Positions 12,351 through 23,990 of a DNA stretch of 64,000 bases are shown here, piece by piece. The notes below the pieces were generated by a model. The model saw only the letters and a list, made by a program, of their open reading frames with translations. It made no database searches and was not told the DNA's origin. Within the stretch, counting starts at the first letter, position 1. Each line of letters starts with the position of its first letter. Source of the stretch: Acestrorhynchus altus (lineage: Eukaryota; Chordata; Actinopteri; Characiformes; Acestrorhynchidae); NCBI GenBank assembly GCA_034509495.1, contig CM067505.1, positions 6,334,594-6,398,593 on the forward strand, given 5' to 3'. A program made the translations under genes and the position numbers.

Positions 12351-12589
12351 GCGCTCACAGGCTGGCGGTGTGTGAATGTATTATTTATGGGAGCTTATTT
12401 CACGTCTAAACAAGGACGGCTGGTCATTAGTGGTACGAAACCAGCTCCCGTGTTGGGAGGACTGGAATCTGTTCAGTGTTGTGGGGACTCGGGGGGCTGA
12501 AGAGCAGTCGGGGAAGGGCTTTAAACAGACACAGGACGGTGTGTTGATGGGTCGGAGATCGGGTGCCTTTGAGATGACGGGGGAGAGAC

Positions 12590-12872
12590 GCACGCACACC
12601 CGCCCGGCCGCACGCATGCGCGCGCGCACGCACGCACGCACGCACCCTCCGCGCGCGTCGCTGTGGTAGCAGCGGAGAGGAGCAGCGCGCGCAGGGAGGC
12701 CGGTATGCGACAGCGCCCGTCCAGCCTTGTCGACCGCGCGGATGGAGCTGTAGGGGCGCAGTGACGCGGCTCGGGCTGGTTGTGCGTGTTTATCCGTTGA
12801 TCCCCGGCTGTAAGGCGCTCAGGTGCGGCTGCACCGCCGACCACAGGGAAGGAGGGAAGGAGGGAAGGGAGG
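12590..12872 (+). promoter_or_regulatory. CpG-rich mturn promoter / 5'UTR
   Basis: Strong CpG enrichment with a purine-pyrimidine run of GCGC/GCAC (12610-12645), including a GCATGCGCGC motif resembling an NRF1 site. It leads into a GC-rich 5' leader. At 12846-12869 four G-triplets with loops of 5, 5 and 2 nt form a canonical G-quadruplex pattern ending four bases before the mturn ATG. The transcription start was not determined. Confidence 0.55.
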
Positions 12873-15800
12873 ATGGAGTTCAAGCAGCTGGTGGACACGG
12901 CCGAGAAATGGTGCTCGGGCAACCCGTTCGACCTGATCTTTGCCGAGGAGGTGGACGAGAGGCGTCTGGACTTCTACGCCGAGCCCGGCATCTCCTTCTA
13001 CGTGCTGTGTCCGGACGGCATGACCGGAGGTAGCGACAATTTTGTAAGTACGCTGATGGGAACGGCGAGGGAGGGGCAGGAGGGGGAGGGGGGGTGGGGT
13101 GGGTGACTTAAACCCAGCTGCCTCCCATTTTATTGCACCGTTCGGATGTAGAAGCCATTGGAGCCCTTGTGTCCTATGTAGTGCACTTGATAGGGAGCGC
13201 CACGCCGTTGGGGACCGAGCCCCCCCATGTGTGTAGGCTCTGGGCGCGTTGGGTTCGCGAATGACGTCACCGCCGCTGACGGGCCCAATAAGGAGTCGAG
13301 GCGATGACGTAACGCCCGCAGTCTGCATTCCTCCGCGTGTCAGAAAGCTGAGGTGTCCAAAAGTATGTGGACACCTGATCGGACAGCTCTTCTTTCCGAA
13401 GCATCACTAGATCACTAGATGATGAGGCATTGTTGTGAGGGTTGTGATTGCATGGGGCCACAAAAGTCTTGCTCTCTCTCTCCCTTTGGCAGTCCATTGA
13501 AGGCAGTTCCAGGGAATTCCCAGTTTGCTGGAATCCATTGGGTAAGGATGCAAGGCAAATAAGGGTCTGAGAATGGGTGCCCAATGGGTGTAGAGGTGGT
13601 CACAATGCCACAGATTTTGCCGATACAGTGGCATCAGAATGTATAAACATCTGTAGTTTTGAGTGTTGTATGACTGTTGTTGCCCGACAGACTGGTTTGA
13701 GTGTTTCTAGAATTGATGATCTCCTGGAATTTTCAGCATAGCAGTTTCCAGGGTTACTCTACAGCTGGTCAGACTGGTCTGAACTGGTAAAAAGGCTACT
13801 GTTCCTCAGATAACCACTCTGCATGAGTGTGGTGCACAGACATTTGTCTCTCACAATGCACAACCAGTCAAACTCTGAGGAGGATGGACTACAGCAGCAG
13901 AAGAGCTTGTCAGTTTCCTTCTGTCAGCCAAGAACAGAAAGCGAAGGCTGAAGACTAAAGAAAGCCAGGTTTTGCTTCAGCTTCTGTTTAGGTGCACAGA
14001 TGGTAGGGTCAGCCTATCTGGTGTCAACAGTCCAGGCTGGTGGAAGTGGTGTAATGGTGTGGGGAATGATTTCTTGGCAAACTTTGGGCCTGTTAATACC
14101 AGTCAAGTCATCGACTTGTTTTACAGATTGGGTCCATTGCTGACCAGGTGCATCCCTTCATGACTACCATTTACCCATCTCTTGCGATTTCCAGCCTGAT
14201 AATGCTCCATGTCACAAAGCAAAAGTCATCTCACACTGCTTTCATAAACATGACAAACATGTTTCCAGTCACCTGATCTGCATCCAGTAGGAACTGCTTG
14301 ACTCAGTCATGTCTGCATGGACCAGAATCTTGAATAGTGTTCCTGATCAAGTAAACAGTGAGTGCATACTATAATTTTGTCACTTTTAACATTTTACAAT
14401 ATTAATCTGTGTTGGAGCTCTAGAAATAGTCTACTCTGTATACACTGTGACTTTGGTTGTTTAGCAGCACTCCCCCCAAAGAGATTGAGGGATGTGTCAG
14501 CAGTGCATTTTTTTAGGTGTTGAGCTTGTATAATCTCCTTACAGATGCATCACCAATAGAACGGGGCACTCTGGAGCAGCCAAACATGGGCTTAAGGTCA
14601 TCACGTCCAATATTGAGCATCAGCTTGAGGGCTAGAAAGCCCCCTAGCGGTAGAACTTAGTCTGGGAGCCTTGTAGCTCCATATGGTACATCTTGGAATG
14701 AGTTAGAGTGCCTTACAGTACTTTTGGAATAAGGTGGAGCTCCATACAGTGCATTTTGGAATGAGTTTGTGATCCAAAACTGGTGATAGTTATAAAGCCC
14801 TTTAGTGGTAAAAGGTGTTCTCTGGAATGATGAGGTTCTATGCAGTATCTTTGGATGGTGTTGGAGTTCTATTCAATACTGTTTTGATTGTGTTGAAGTC
14901 CCATACAGTACTATTTGGAATGAGTTTGGTCTCCTTGCATTCTCTGTTCTCTGGAATGATGAAGTTCCATGCAGCACCTTTGGATCGACTTGGAGCTCAA
15001 TTCAGTACCATTGGAAATTCCACATTTACATTTGTAATTCCATATGGTACTTTTTGGAATGAGTTGGAGCTCCATACAGTTCCTTTGTAATGAGCTGGAG
15101 TTCAATACAATATCTTTGGAATGAATTGGCATTCCATACAGTACTTATGGGAATTAGCTTGTGATCCAGATCGAAAGATGACTTCTGGTCATCTAATTTC
15201 AGAAATGGGTGCAGCTTAAATGACCTGAATTCACCAGTGTGGTGTGTGGACAGTTTTGGGTATGTAGCGTACATTGAATTCAGAGGTTCAAAAGGTTTCG
15301 TTGGTCAAAGGGGTGGAGAGAGAAATGGCTTCGTTTTCAGACTGGTTGGCGACACCGCACAACCACAGTGTATTGTGTGAGAAGAAGGTTTGAAAGCCTG
15401 CACAGTTCAGTGGCTGTGCTCCCTCTCGGGCACCGTCGTGGTGTAATGAATAGTTGATTGATAGGGAGGTGTCCCAGTGCAGGCTTGCACTGTCCTCTTT
15501 GTGATGTAACCCCAATGTGGGACCTGCTGTGGGTATCAGGTGTTGGCTGCTACAGAAGCACTTGGTGTAAGAACTCACGGTTTTATATTTTCCTCACATG
15601 CTCCTTAGCTTTGTTCAAAACACTGAGCTGGATATTACTCAAGGAAAATGCTGCTAGTGCTCCCCAGCCTCACCCTTGTAGTCTCTCTTTGTCTTTCTAT
15701 CTGTCTCTCAGCCATGTGCGCATCAACCCAATGCCCTTACACACACATGCTGAAACATCCCACACCCAACCTAGATTATGCTGCTGCGCGGGAGTCCCAA

Positions 15801-18667
15801 GGGCAGAGATCAGTGCTCAGAAATAACTCCATCCCCCCATCTGCAGGCTCTAGGAAGACGGCACTCCAATTACTAAACCTGATCAATGCTCAGATCAGCA
15901 GGAGGCCGAGACAGAAAGGGGCTGAGAGACTCGGAATCAGGAATCAGAAAGTGCGAGTCCCATCGGGCCCTGGAATAGTCCCAGCAGTGCTGTCTGATTA
16001 TACAGTAGAGCTGCAGTGGTTAGTCAACAGTGTCATCTAGTCCGTGGCAGTGTCGACCGTAGAAACCAAAACACTGTTTATTAAAAAAGCATTGTTTAAT
16101 GTTCATATGAAATCCTGTGCATCATAAAAGTGCTAAAATGGTGCAAAATGAAAGGTTTCCACAGGAGGCAACACGATTACATTAAACGAAGATGAAGAGT
16201 TGATAGATTTATTGCTTTTAAGATGAACTGGTACTTGCAGACACTTACAGGGAATGTGTGTATTACATCAGGCTGAACCATTATATGAGCAGTTCAATAA
16301 TTTGAATAATAACAAATTCATTCATCGGTTATAATTATAATAAGGAATAATCATTAGCTGCAGTCCCATCATACCTGCATGAAGAGGGAGCTATTCTTCC
16401 TTACATTAGGTGTGATGGTTCAATTAGTTGATTAAAAACTGACTGATGAATTGATCATAGGGATATACATTAGCTGCAGTCCTGTTTAATAGAACCATCA
16501 AGGAATGATGCTGTCTGAAGTACATTAAGGGGTTCTCCGGAGAAAAAGTGGGCACTTCTATCTTATGTTGGCCACGTTCCGATGAGATGATTATAACCTA
16601 ATCGATTAATCAATTACAGAGATGTATATTAGCCCTACTTCTGAAGAATCTTCCAATAACGATGCTATCTGACGCTACAGGCGTCGGATAGCAAAAGTGG
16701 GAGCAGCTAATGTTCCATACATGGCGAGTACATGATACGGAGATGTAATAAGGGTGGTCTGTATCTGCAAAATAGATTTTGTTTTTCATGATCATGGTTA
16801 TGTACAGACATGATGCACATAACCAACAGTGACACCTGTTTACCCAGTGTGGTGTCATCAGTGTAGGTCTGGGCAATATATGGATATTAATTCTATATCG
16901 GACTATAAACGCAGCAGGCACTATTGTTTATATCAAGTTTCAATTTCTTTTTTTATATTGTGTAAATATCTTTATCTCTCCTCCACCCCTCGCTCTCAGC
17001 TCCTCCTTTATTCTGCTCCCCTCTGTTCCCATTCGCCTTCTTACACACAGACCTTGGTGGGGGCATAAATCAGAGCTATGATGTCGTGTGTATAAAGATC
17101 AAATGTCAATATGTTCAAATGTTAATAGTGAACAAATTTGGTTTTTATATTCCTTACATGCCTTTTTGTTTTACTGTTGATCAGAAGGGCTTATAGCTCA
17201 TGAAAAACAGAAATCCAATACAATATTTAATTTCAGGTTTGATTGATTAAATCTGAAATCAGCATCAAAATAAACTAAAACAAGAAAAAAATCTTGAAAA
17301 GCTTGAAATATATCATTTAAATTGTAATGAATATAAAATGACCGTAAACATTTTTGAATTAAATTGTGGGAACAAAAAAGACAAGTAGGTAAAGACATGT
17401 GACCAATGAAAAATACAGAAATAATATACTACATTGAAATTTTCAATGTAAAAAAAATCTTAATGACTACCAATTTAATCCATTACAGGAATAATTTTTA
17501 AGGAGTATGAGGTTCAGTCTGTGTAAATGTTTGCTTTGTTCTTGGTGTTTCATCATATAGTCTTGTTGCCCAGGCTTCAGTTTTCTTATTTGTGTTGTTT
17601 TTTTTATCACTCAGTATGGACGTACAGCAGTCCACTGCACAGGTAGTTATGCTATCGTGTGAAGCCTATGAGCTTCACTATGAAGGGTTCTGAAATTGCT
17701 TCCTACTGGTAAATTACCGCTGACTACTGTGAGTCACACCTGCTCTTGTGAGGATACTTTAAGGAAGGATATAATAAAAGTCCATTAGTATTGACCTTGG
17801 TTCTTCCTCTGCAAGTGAAAAGATGAATTCCGTCCGGTCCATGAATCACGTATGTCACCCCAAGGTTTCTGGCCAAGTTTGTAGCCCGAGGTTCAGTTTA
17901 TGGGGGGTATTAAATGGAAGAAATGAATTTCTCTTCATGTTTTGAAAGAAAATATATTGGTGTGCCATCTAAGCTTTGAAATCATGGTTATGAACTCACA
18001 ACCGGACCTCATTTACATATGATTGTCTTAAAGGCAAAACGGCAAAAAACAGCTCTTACTATGGGTAATGCAAGTAGAGGTTGGAAAATGGTCATGGAAA
18101 AATTGAAAAATTGCAGCCTTCTTTCGTTCAGGAAGAGAAAGAAACTACAAATGTGGACTTTAGGCCTTTTTAATAGCGTAAAACTGAAGCGGAGGCACTG
18201 CAGCAGACATCCTGAGTTGCCTTTATATAACTGTGCAGTGACTGATGTGTGGACGCTGGCAGGCTGGACGCTGTGCGCACAATCAAATCAGTGCCAATGC
18301 TGATACATCAAACCAGAAGCTGTAAACAGGAATATTTGTGAGCTGTACCAGGAAGGAGATGGCAGGGAGGCTCACTTGAGGCCCGAAGCCCATTCTTTTT
18401 CCTTATTCAGCACTCTGCCTCTTTCTGTAGTGAGACCAATGGGAGTCTGTTTTTTTTCCTACAAGAATAAGCAGAGATGTGATAGCCTGGCTGCCAGTGA
18501 ATGTAGCTGTAAACCATCATGTCACTGAGTTTAAGCCCTAAAATTAAACACACACACACACACACACACAATCTAAACTGCTATACACGCTGTACACTGG
18601 CTACTCTTCAAGTTAGGTCCAAGTTTCATTTCTATAGTGTTGTCCCCTGAAAAGGTGTGTGTATGTT

Positions 18668-18728
<61 letters not shown>

Positions 18729-19112
18729 TCATCATGCTGCTCCTTTACTTTATTTCTGTGCCATAATGTCATCATCCCTCTGGAAGCCAAATCATTTCCT
18801 CACAAATGAGCCCCTCACATCTGTTGCACAGCTGTATGCGGTACTCCTGTGTCACAATGTTAATTTAGACAAACAATTATTGTCTTCCGAGTTATTGTGT
18901 TAAACTATATTTTCAGAAAGTTCTTTTTAGTTATGCGGGTCTTCTGCATCACAATGGGAGAACAATGGACCATTAACAAATAGCTCATTATAAATATCTA
19001 CAAGATAGCAAACATTAATTGTAGGGCAGAAAAGTGATATGTTTAATGCACGTGTAATTCTCAGTAGTTATCAGTTTAAAGTACTGAGTGATGCAGCACA
19101 GAAGAAATGTAG

Positions 19113-19163
<51 letters not shown>

Positions 19164-22100
19164 AGTGCATCTTAAAAATGTAATATTGTTAAGCTCATTC
19201 ATGATCACAGTTTCATTCAAATTGTAAACGGTCATATTTTATTTTCATTACCCATAAAGTGACATTTCAAGCCTTTTTTGTTTAACTGTTGATTAGTGTT
19301 GCTTATATTTCATGAAATCCTGAAACATATCACTTTAAATGTTCTGAACATAAAATGAGTTTATTCTTTCAATTAAATTATCAAATTAAATTTAAAGCCC
19401 ATATATTTTTGTCGTTCACTCTCACTAGAGAAGCTTTATCCGCCGAAATTCAGCAGTCAGTTTGACAGAAGATACACTTCTCCAAGTATATCATAGCTAT
19501 GGTCGGTGCTTGAAGAACACTGACCTTTTCAGCACAAAGAGTTATTAGTCCTGTTTTATTGAGTGTAGCATATTTTAAATAGAAATCACTGTATGAAGTA
19601 TGAGATGTGTTATAGCAGTTTCTTAGAACCGGACGCCACTAAAGCATTTTGTCTGTGTCAGATTATCGTGATAAATATTGTGTATTGTGAAAATGTCTGA
19701 CGTGATATTATATTTTTGCCATATCCCTAGTTTACATGACTTAAACACAAAAGGAGTGTGTTTCATTATATCAAAGCAGTTCTAGGAAACTACTGTTGTG
19801 AGTGGGCTGAAACACAAGTTGGGTGACTATTGACATCTAGTGCTTGTTAGAAGCTCCAGAGAAGACACAACAGTTGGACACCAAACGTAGCACACAAACA
19901 AGTGGTGGTTCGGCCAGTGCATCTGGTGGTTTGGTGGTGGTTAGTAGTGGTTGGTCTATAATGGTGGCAAACGTCAACTTCTTCATGGTAGCCGATTCCC
20001 CAAATTACATCAGTAAGAGTCCTTGTGTGAGACAGGACATTCTTTGACCCATCTAACATGATTCACTGCTGACTGCTGTGGATTAGCCTCCCAGCTAGAG
20101 GACACACTCGCTGCCAGTATGTTTATTTGAACCCACCAGGAATAAAATCCGAGAGTGACATATGGCTCTACACAGCATGATTCCATGCATAAGAGTGTGT
20201 AAACCATAAATCCCGAGGCCAGAAATCAATGGATGCTATCTGAGCCTCATAATAACAGTAAAGCTTAATCCTGTTTAATAAATGATGCCAGAATTATTCC
20301 TACTTTAATAGATGTGTGCTTTTTGACCTATTTAGCTGCTATGAGCAGGTATAACACTAGGGGGCATCATTCTCTCTTTAAAATAAAGCCTCCTTAAAGG
20401 GTTCTTTGTGCAAAGTCATAAATATATTTGTTGGTTCTTTAAGGACCCATGTTTGCAATGGAGATTTGTGAGGCTGAAGAACATTTACATCAGGTGAAGG
20501 TTCTTTAGACCGATATAAAGGTACTTCAGATGCACAGTTCAACAAACCTGCTTTTATAAATGTTCTCCAAATAATTTTGGGCAGTGGAACGACTGAAATC
20601 TTTTGAAATCTAATTCTTAGAATTATCTGCATCTACGACCTGCTTTCTGAAGGCCTCAGAGAGCTCTTTGGGTATCGCCATGGTGACACCACTCACTTTA
20701 TCAATCAAGAGCAAGCCAAACTAATGTCTAAGGTTGAAATAAGACAGCTTCCTCCAAAATCTCCTCTTAACTGTGTTCTAAAGTCTCTAATTTTAGGCAT
20801 TTTAATTAGTGATAAATGTGGGGTGCTCTAACTTTTTCCTCACTTACATTTTATTAATTGCATTTTATAAATGTGTGTTAGTTATATCACCTCCATCTCT
20901 TAATGTTCTTCCTTTTAGGTCCTTTAACCAGAAAAAGAAAGTGATGTTTAAAAATATTTCAGTAATGGACAAAAATTTGTCACCTTGCATGTTTAAGGTG
21001 GTAGTAAAATCAGGCTCCTGCAGTTGGTCTTGCAAGAGGATAATCAGGCTGTAAATACCTGTAGGGTGTGGGATGGCATTTAGAAATTGGTTTAAAAGAG
21101 ATAGTAAAGTTCAGTGAATGTCCTGATCTGTGGAAAACGTGTCACAAAGCCGATGATTCCATATGTTGATGGTTCTTTCAGAACCTGCTTTGAATTCTAG
21201 AAGCAATTCTAGAAAGACACCAGTGGTCCATATCTGTCAGTTTCATGTTTCAACCACAGTTCAGATGACGATTACTACCACTTTAAACACGCAGGGTGAC
21301 TTTTTTTCTGGAGAGCTTCTTTTCTTGCAGTGATTTCTGATTAACAGTGTGATAACAAAATGTGATGGTGTGTGCTCTCTCTGTGTTTGTGTGTGTGTGT
21401 TCGTTCAGCATGTGTGGAGTGAGAGTGAGGATTGCCTGCCATTCCTGCAGCTGGCCCAGGACTACATCTCCTCCTGTGGAAACAAGACCCTGCTGGAAGT
21501 CCTTGACAAAGTCTTCAGATCCTTCAGACCTGTGAGTGTTTATGTGCACACACTCGAACAATAGAGTGGGGGGTCAGTCCTCAAAATTTGAGGTCTGTGT
21601 TCTGCATATTTGAAATAGGTATCCTGGTTATTATTCCTTCTTGCTTCTAGCTTCTCCGTCTGTATGTTGGCAGCAAGTACTGTATTCCATGCTGTTACGT
21701 TTAAACTTTGGCAATTAATTTGCTGTGCATTCCAGACTATAGACGGTCTTTACGCCACCAGCTGACACTCTAAATATGATTATTTAAAAAGAATTATAGA
21801 AATATAATATTATATTCATGTAAACTCAAAGATATTTGCTAAACAAAGGAAGCTCCTAAAAGACTAAGAGTAAACAGTAACAAAATATCTTTGCATAAGA
21901 ATCTTTACAGTCATCACTTAATACAAAACAGTGATAGAGACTAAATTGATCTGGTTTACGTGTGGTTTTATTCAAATTTGTAACTGAATTCCTCTGTTTT
22001 TTTTTTTTTTTTTTGGAAAACATCAAGGCAAAATTAAAGTTTGTACATCTAAACAAGAGGTTCTGAGCACAAGAACCTCACACCAGCTGTGAAGCATGGG

Positions 22101-23234
22101 GATGGAAGTGTCATGGTTTGGGGATGCTTTGCTGCAGCAGGGTCTGGAGAGCTCTTGGTCATCAAAAACACTATGGAATCTTAGGCTTAAGAAAAGTGTA
22201 AGACCATCGTACAGACTGATGCTGAAACATAGCTGAAAGAATTCTGTATGGAGGAGTAGGAAAACCTCTCTTCCAGATGATGTCAGTGACTGGTAAACGA
22301 TTAAAGGAAACCTCCAATAGACATTCTTACAGCCAGAGGAGGGAATACCAGTGTTCCTCACAAGAAAATCACATTTCTGATCATTCCATTTTACTCATTA
22401 TTTTTTAAAAGACATTTCTTCAGTTTCATCTCTCAGTGTAGTTAAAATGAAGATCAAGTGTCCTTATGTTTTAATGTGGTTAATAAGTCAGAGGTGTTAA
22501 TGGGGTGTCCTAACTTTTTCACACTACTGTATACATATAGAGAGATATATGGAAATGTAGTGTGTGTGTGAGAGGGGTTCATCGTGAGCACTATCATCTC
22601 TGCCAGTATTCTCCTCTTCACTTTCTGAACTGTCTCTTGTTCAGCCGCAAGGCCTGAGCCAGCCTTTCTAATGGTCTCACTGAATCTGTTAGTGTCCTTC
22701 ACTGTTATACTGCAGCCCCAGCACACAACAGCATAAACCACACTCATAAATTAACTGAAACCAATAGACCCTTTTAAAGCTTGGTTTCCTATTACTGAAC
22801 CGAATTCCTATTCAGACCTGGTCTCTGATTTTAGCTACAAGACACTTAGAATTGTGTGACATTTGGAAGACATGATGATGCAAGGTACTAATTGGTGACC
22901 ATACACTTCCATTACACAACGTCTTCCATCTCCCCACCTGTGATATATCTGTTTATATTTTTGATTTCTTATTTATAATGTTAATATTGTAGATACTGTA
23001 CTATATGTACTATACTATTTCTCGTACTGAGTGCCTTGCTATCCTTTTGCTGCTGTATCAATGTGAATTTCCCCTCTGCGGGACTAATAAAGGATTATTG
23101 TATCTTATTATGTCGTTGTCTTCCAGCTCCTGGGTCTTCCAGACATTGACGACGACACATATGAGCAGTACCATGCAGATGTGGAGGAGGAAGCAGAGAC
23201 AGACCACCAGCAGATGGGTGTTAGCCAGCAATAA
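12873..23234 (+). CDS. mturn: Maturin, neural progenitor differentiation regulator
   Basis: Three exons: 12873-13043 (57 codons, MEFKQLVDTAEKWCSG to GGSDNF, donor GTAAGT), 21409-21531 (41 codons, HVWSESEDCLPFLQLAQDYI to FRSFRP, donor GTGAGT), and 23127-23234 (35 codons plus TAA, LLGLPDIDDD to QQMGVSQQ). All junctions are phase 0. The product is 133 aa, against about 131 in mammals, and matches maturin (C7orf41/MTURN) along its whole length, including the acidic tail and the invariant MGVSQQ end. Maturin is a small, strongly conserved vertebrate protein that promotes neural progenitor differentiation and has been linked to megakaryocyte differentiation. It has no signal peptide or membrane segment. 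The adjacent znrf2 and ggct are also its neighbours on human 7p14.3, supporting orthology. Confidence 0.97.
13355..13640. mobile_element. Non-autonomous DNA transposon remnant (left-end type)
   Basis: Starts with 'gaggtgtccaaaagtatgtg' followed by 'gacacctgatcgg', the terminal signature of the common teleost family also present at 5040-5435 and 37840-38435. It is directly followed by the Tc1 pseudogene at 13645. It lies in mturn intron 1. Confidence 0.5.
13645..14370 (+). pseudogene. Tc1/mariner transposase pseudogene
   Basis: Decayed Tc1-like transposase on the plus strand in mturn intron 1. Recognisable pieces in order: 'gatctcctggaattttcagc' (helix-turn-helix region, about 13715), 'gctactgttcctcagataac', 'ctacagcagcagaagagctt', a GTP-like 'tgtaatggtgtggggaatga' block (about 14050), and the catalytic-region peptide DNAPCHKA at about 14198-14221, where the D is the second acid of the DDE triad. 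Several frameshifts and stops separate the pieces, so it is inactive. Confidence 0.75.
14660..15175. repeat. Degenerate ~31-32 bp minisatellite
   Basis: Repeated units resembling GGAATGAGTTGGAGCTCCAT followed by ACAGTACTTTT at 31-32 bp spacing; the clearest runs are 14695-14775 and 15055-15155. Units are strongly diverged and interrupted, and 'gtgatccaaaa/gtgatccaga' words flank the array. It lies in mturn intron 1. The short open frames over it are not genes. Confidence 0.75.
16310..16745. repeat. Degenerate ~140-bp direct repeat, about three copies
   Basis: Three diverged copies share 'ga(t/g)ata(t/c)attagc(tgcagtcc)', then a segment with 'atgctgtctgaagtacatta' or 'atgctatctgacgctacagg', then a 'gaattgatca/attaatcaattaca' spacer. 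It lies in mturn intron 1. Confidence 0.45.
16866..17060. mobile_element. hAT-like end fragment ('gtctgggcaatata')
   Basis: The sequence 'gtaggtctgggcaatatatg' is typical of ends of teleost hAT-type elements ('ctgggcgatat'). A matching reverse-oriented end-like segment, 'gtgatattatatttttgcca' followed by 'tatccctag', lies near 19700-19730. Whether the two belong to one element is unclear. Confidence 0.4.
17095..17400. mobile_element. Tc1/mariner-type AT-rich remnant, copy B
   Basis: Shares 'ttttgttttactgttgatca', 'ggcttatagctcatgaaaaa', and 'cttgaaatatatcattt' with the copies at 7673, 19161, 58180 and 60558. It lies in mturn intron 1. Confidence 0.55.
18547..18570. repeat. (CA)n microsatellite
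   Basis: Short CA run of about 12 units in mturn intron 1. Confidence 0.95.
18655..18727. repeat. (GT)n microsatellite
   Basis: GT array of about 28 uninterrupted units in mturn intron 1, opposite in strand sense to the CA run about 100 bp upstream. Confidence 0.95.
19114..19160. repeat. (GT)n microsatellite
   Basis: About 23 GT units that end exactly where the next 'actagtgcatct' transposon remnant begins. Confidence 0.95.
19161..19400. mobile_element. Tc1/mariner-type AT-rich remnant, copy C
   Basis: Starts ACTAGTGCATCTTAAAAATG at the edge of the GT array and contains 'aagctcattcatgatcacag' and 'gaaacatatcactttaaatg', as in copies A, B, E and F. Confidence 0.6.
20590..20845 (-). pseudogene. 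Tc1-like transposase N-terminal fragment
   Basis: The minus strand at 20682-20622 reads MAIPKELSEAFRKQVVDA, the start of a Tc1-type transposase, as also seen at 34591. The 5' flank (plus-strand right side) runs to 'ggggtgctctaactttttcc' at about 20820, the same terminal word as the Tc1 copy ending at 22530. Only the first part of the protein is present, with stops beyond it. It lies in mturn intron 1. Confidence 0.65.
22020..22532 (+). pseudogene. Tc1-like transposase C-terminal pseudogene
   Basis: Plus-strand remnants of the transposase catalytic core: 'gctgtgaagcatggggatgg' to 'tttggggatgctttgctgca' encodes KHGDGSVMVWGCFAAAGSGE followed by LLVIKNTME (22090-22175). After that the frame is broken. 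The right terminus is 'ggggtgtcctaactttttca' followed by 'cactactgta' near 22530. It lies in mturn intron 2. Confidence 0.75.
22555..22747 (-). pseudogene. LINE (L2/Rex-like) reverse-transcriptase C-terminal fragment
   Basis: Minus-strand reading contains CWGCSI, DTNRFSETIRKAGS and VQKVKRRILAEMIVL. This is the pattern of the C-terminal tail of teleost non-LTR retrotransposon ORFs ('CWGG...DTNRLNKLIRKAGS...VEERR'). It is a short, decayed fragment in mturn intron 2. A second fragment of the same domain is at the right edge of the window. Confidence 0.65.
22940..23110 (+). mobile_element. LINE 3' tail (L2/Rex type)
   Basis: Plus-strand 3'-end signature: 'tgctgctgtatcaatgtgaa' and 'tttcccctctgcgggactaa' followed by 'taaaggattattgtatctta'. 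This conserved stem-like tail and short 3' repeat is typical of teleost L2-clade LINEs. It ends only about 17 bp before the mturn exon 3 acceptor. Confidence 0.65.
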
Positions 23235-23990
23235 TGCCCAGGCAGGCAGCTCGGCTGTGGGCCCACCATAATGCCCGGTGAAGGGGGTCTTTCCATGGGC
23301 CAGAGAGTCTCTTCCCTCTCCTTTTCCATTCTTCCATGCCACCCTCATATCTCTACTCTTTTATGAAACAATCTATCCTTCTCTTTCTCTTTCTCGCTCG
23401 CTCTCGCCTTCACACACCTTTACACGAATGCAGGAGACTGCTGAACTGCACCATTATGCCCTTTAATATGTAGATGGCTGTCTCCCACATTACGTTTCTG
23501 CCTTGTTTAAAACAGCAAGGCATGTAATCTATATTATGCACACATTATGCTTTCCACTCCAGCCCTCTTGAGGAACATAATTTAGATTAGCTTCAGTTCC
23601 GTTTCCCTCCTTTATTTAATGTCCGATTGTTCTGGCCCATTAAATCGTCATCTTAAATGGTAAAAAGTGAAACATGGTTGCTTTGAATTGAGGCTCTAAT
23701 AGCAAATGATTGATGACTAGATATTGTTTTATTGAATGTATGGACTCTTGTATGGAAGTGTTGATTGATTACTATTAACTAGGTGTAATATCCGAGACCA
23801 ATCAATGGCAATGGTTTCAAAGGTCAGAACCATGGATAGGGTGGGGGAAAAAAACTAATCCTAGATCTTAGTCTTAGTCTGAGACACTCAACACACAATG
23901 CCCCCAAAGCAGACAGTGTGATTGGATTTTCAGAGTGGATAGAAGTGCTTGCTGTAATTGTGGTTGCTCCTCTTCATTAGCCGTTGATTG
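23235..23990 (+). other. mturn 3'UTR and downstream sequence
   Basis: Non-coding sequence following the mturn stop codon; it must contain the start of the 3'UTR. It includes a CT-rich stretch (23375-23410). No convincing poly(A) signal was located close to the stop, and mammalian orthologues have long 3'UTRs, so the 3' end is left open. Confidence 0.4.

Noticed and set aside
12381..13328. Several minus-strand open frames opposite mturn exon 1
   Set aside because: Antisense shadows of a GC-rich CpG island; stops are rare there in all frames and no similarity is seen.
14805..15274. Open frames on both strands with repeated peptide words
   Set aside because: They arise from the degenerate 31-32 bp minisatellite; there are no splice or start context and no family match.
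18019..18303. 94-codon plus-strand open frame in mturn intron 1
   Set aside because: No recognised similarity, no supporting splice sites, ordinary intron composition.
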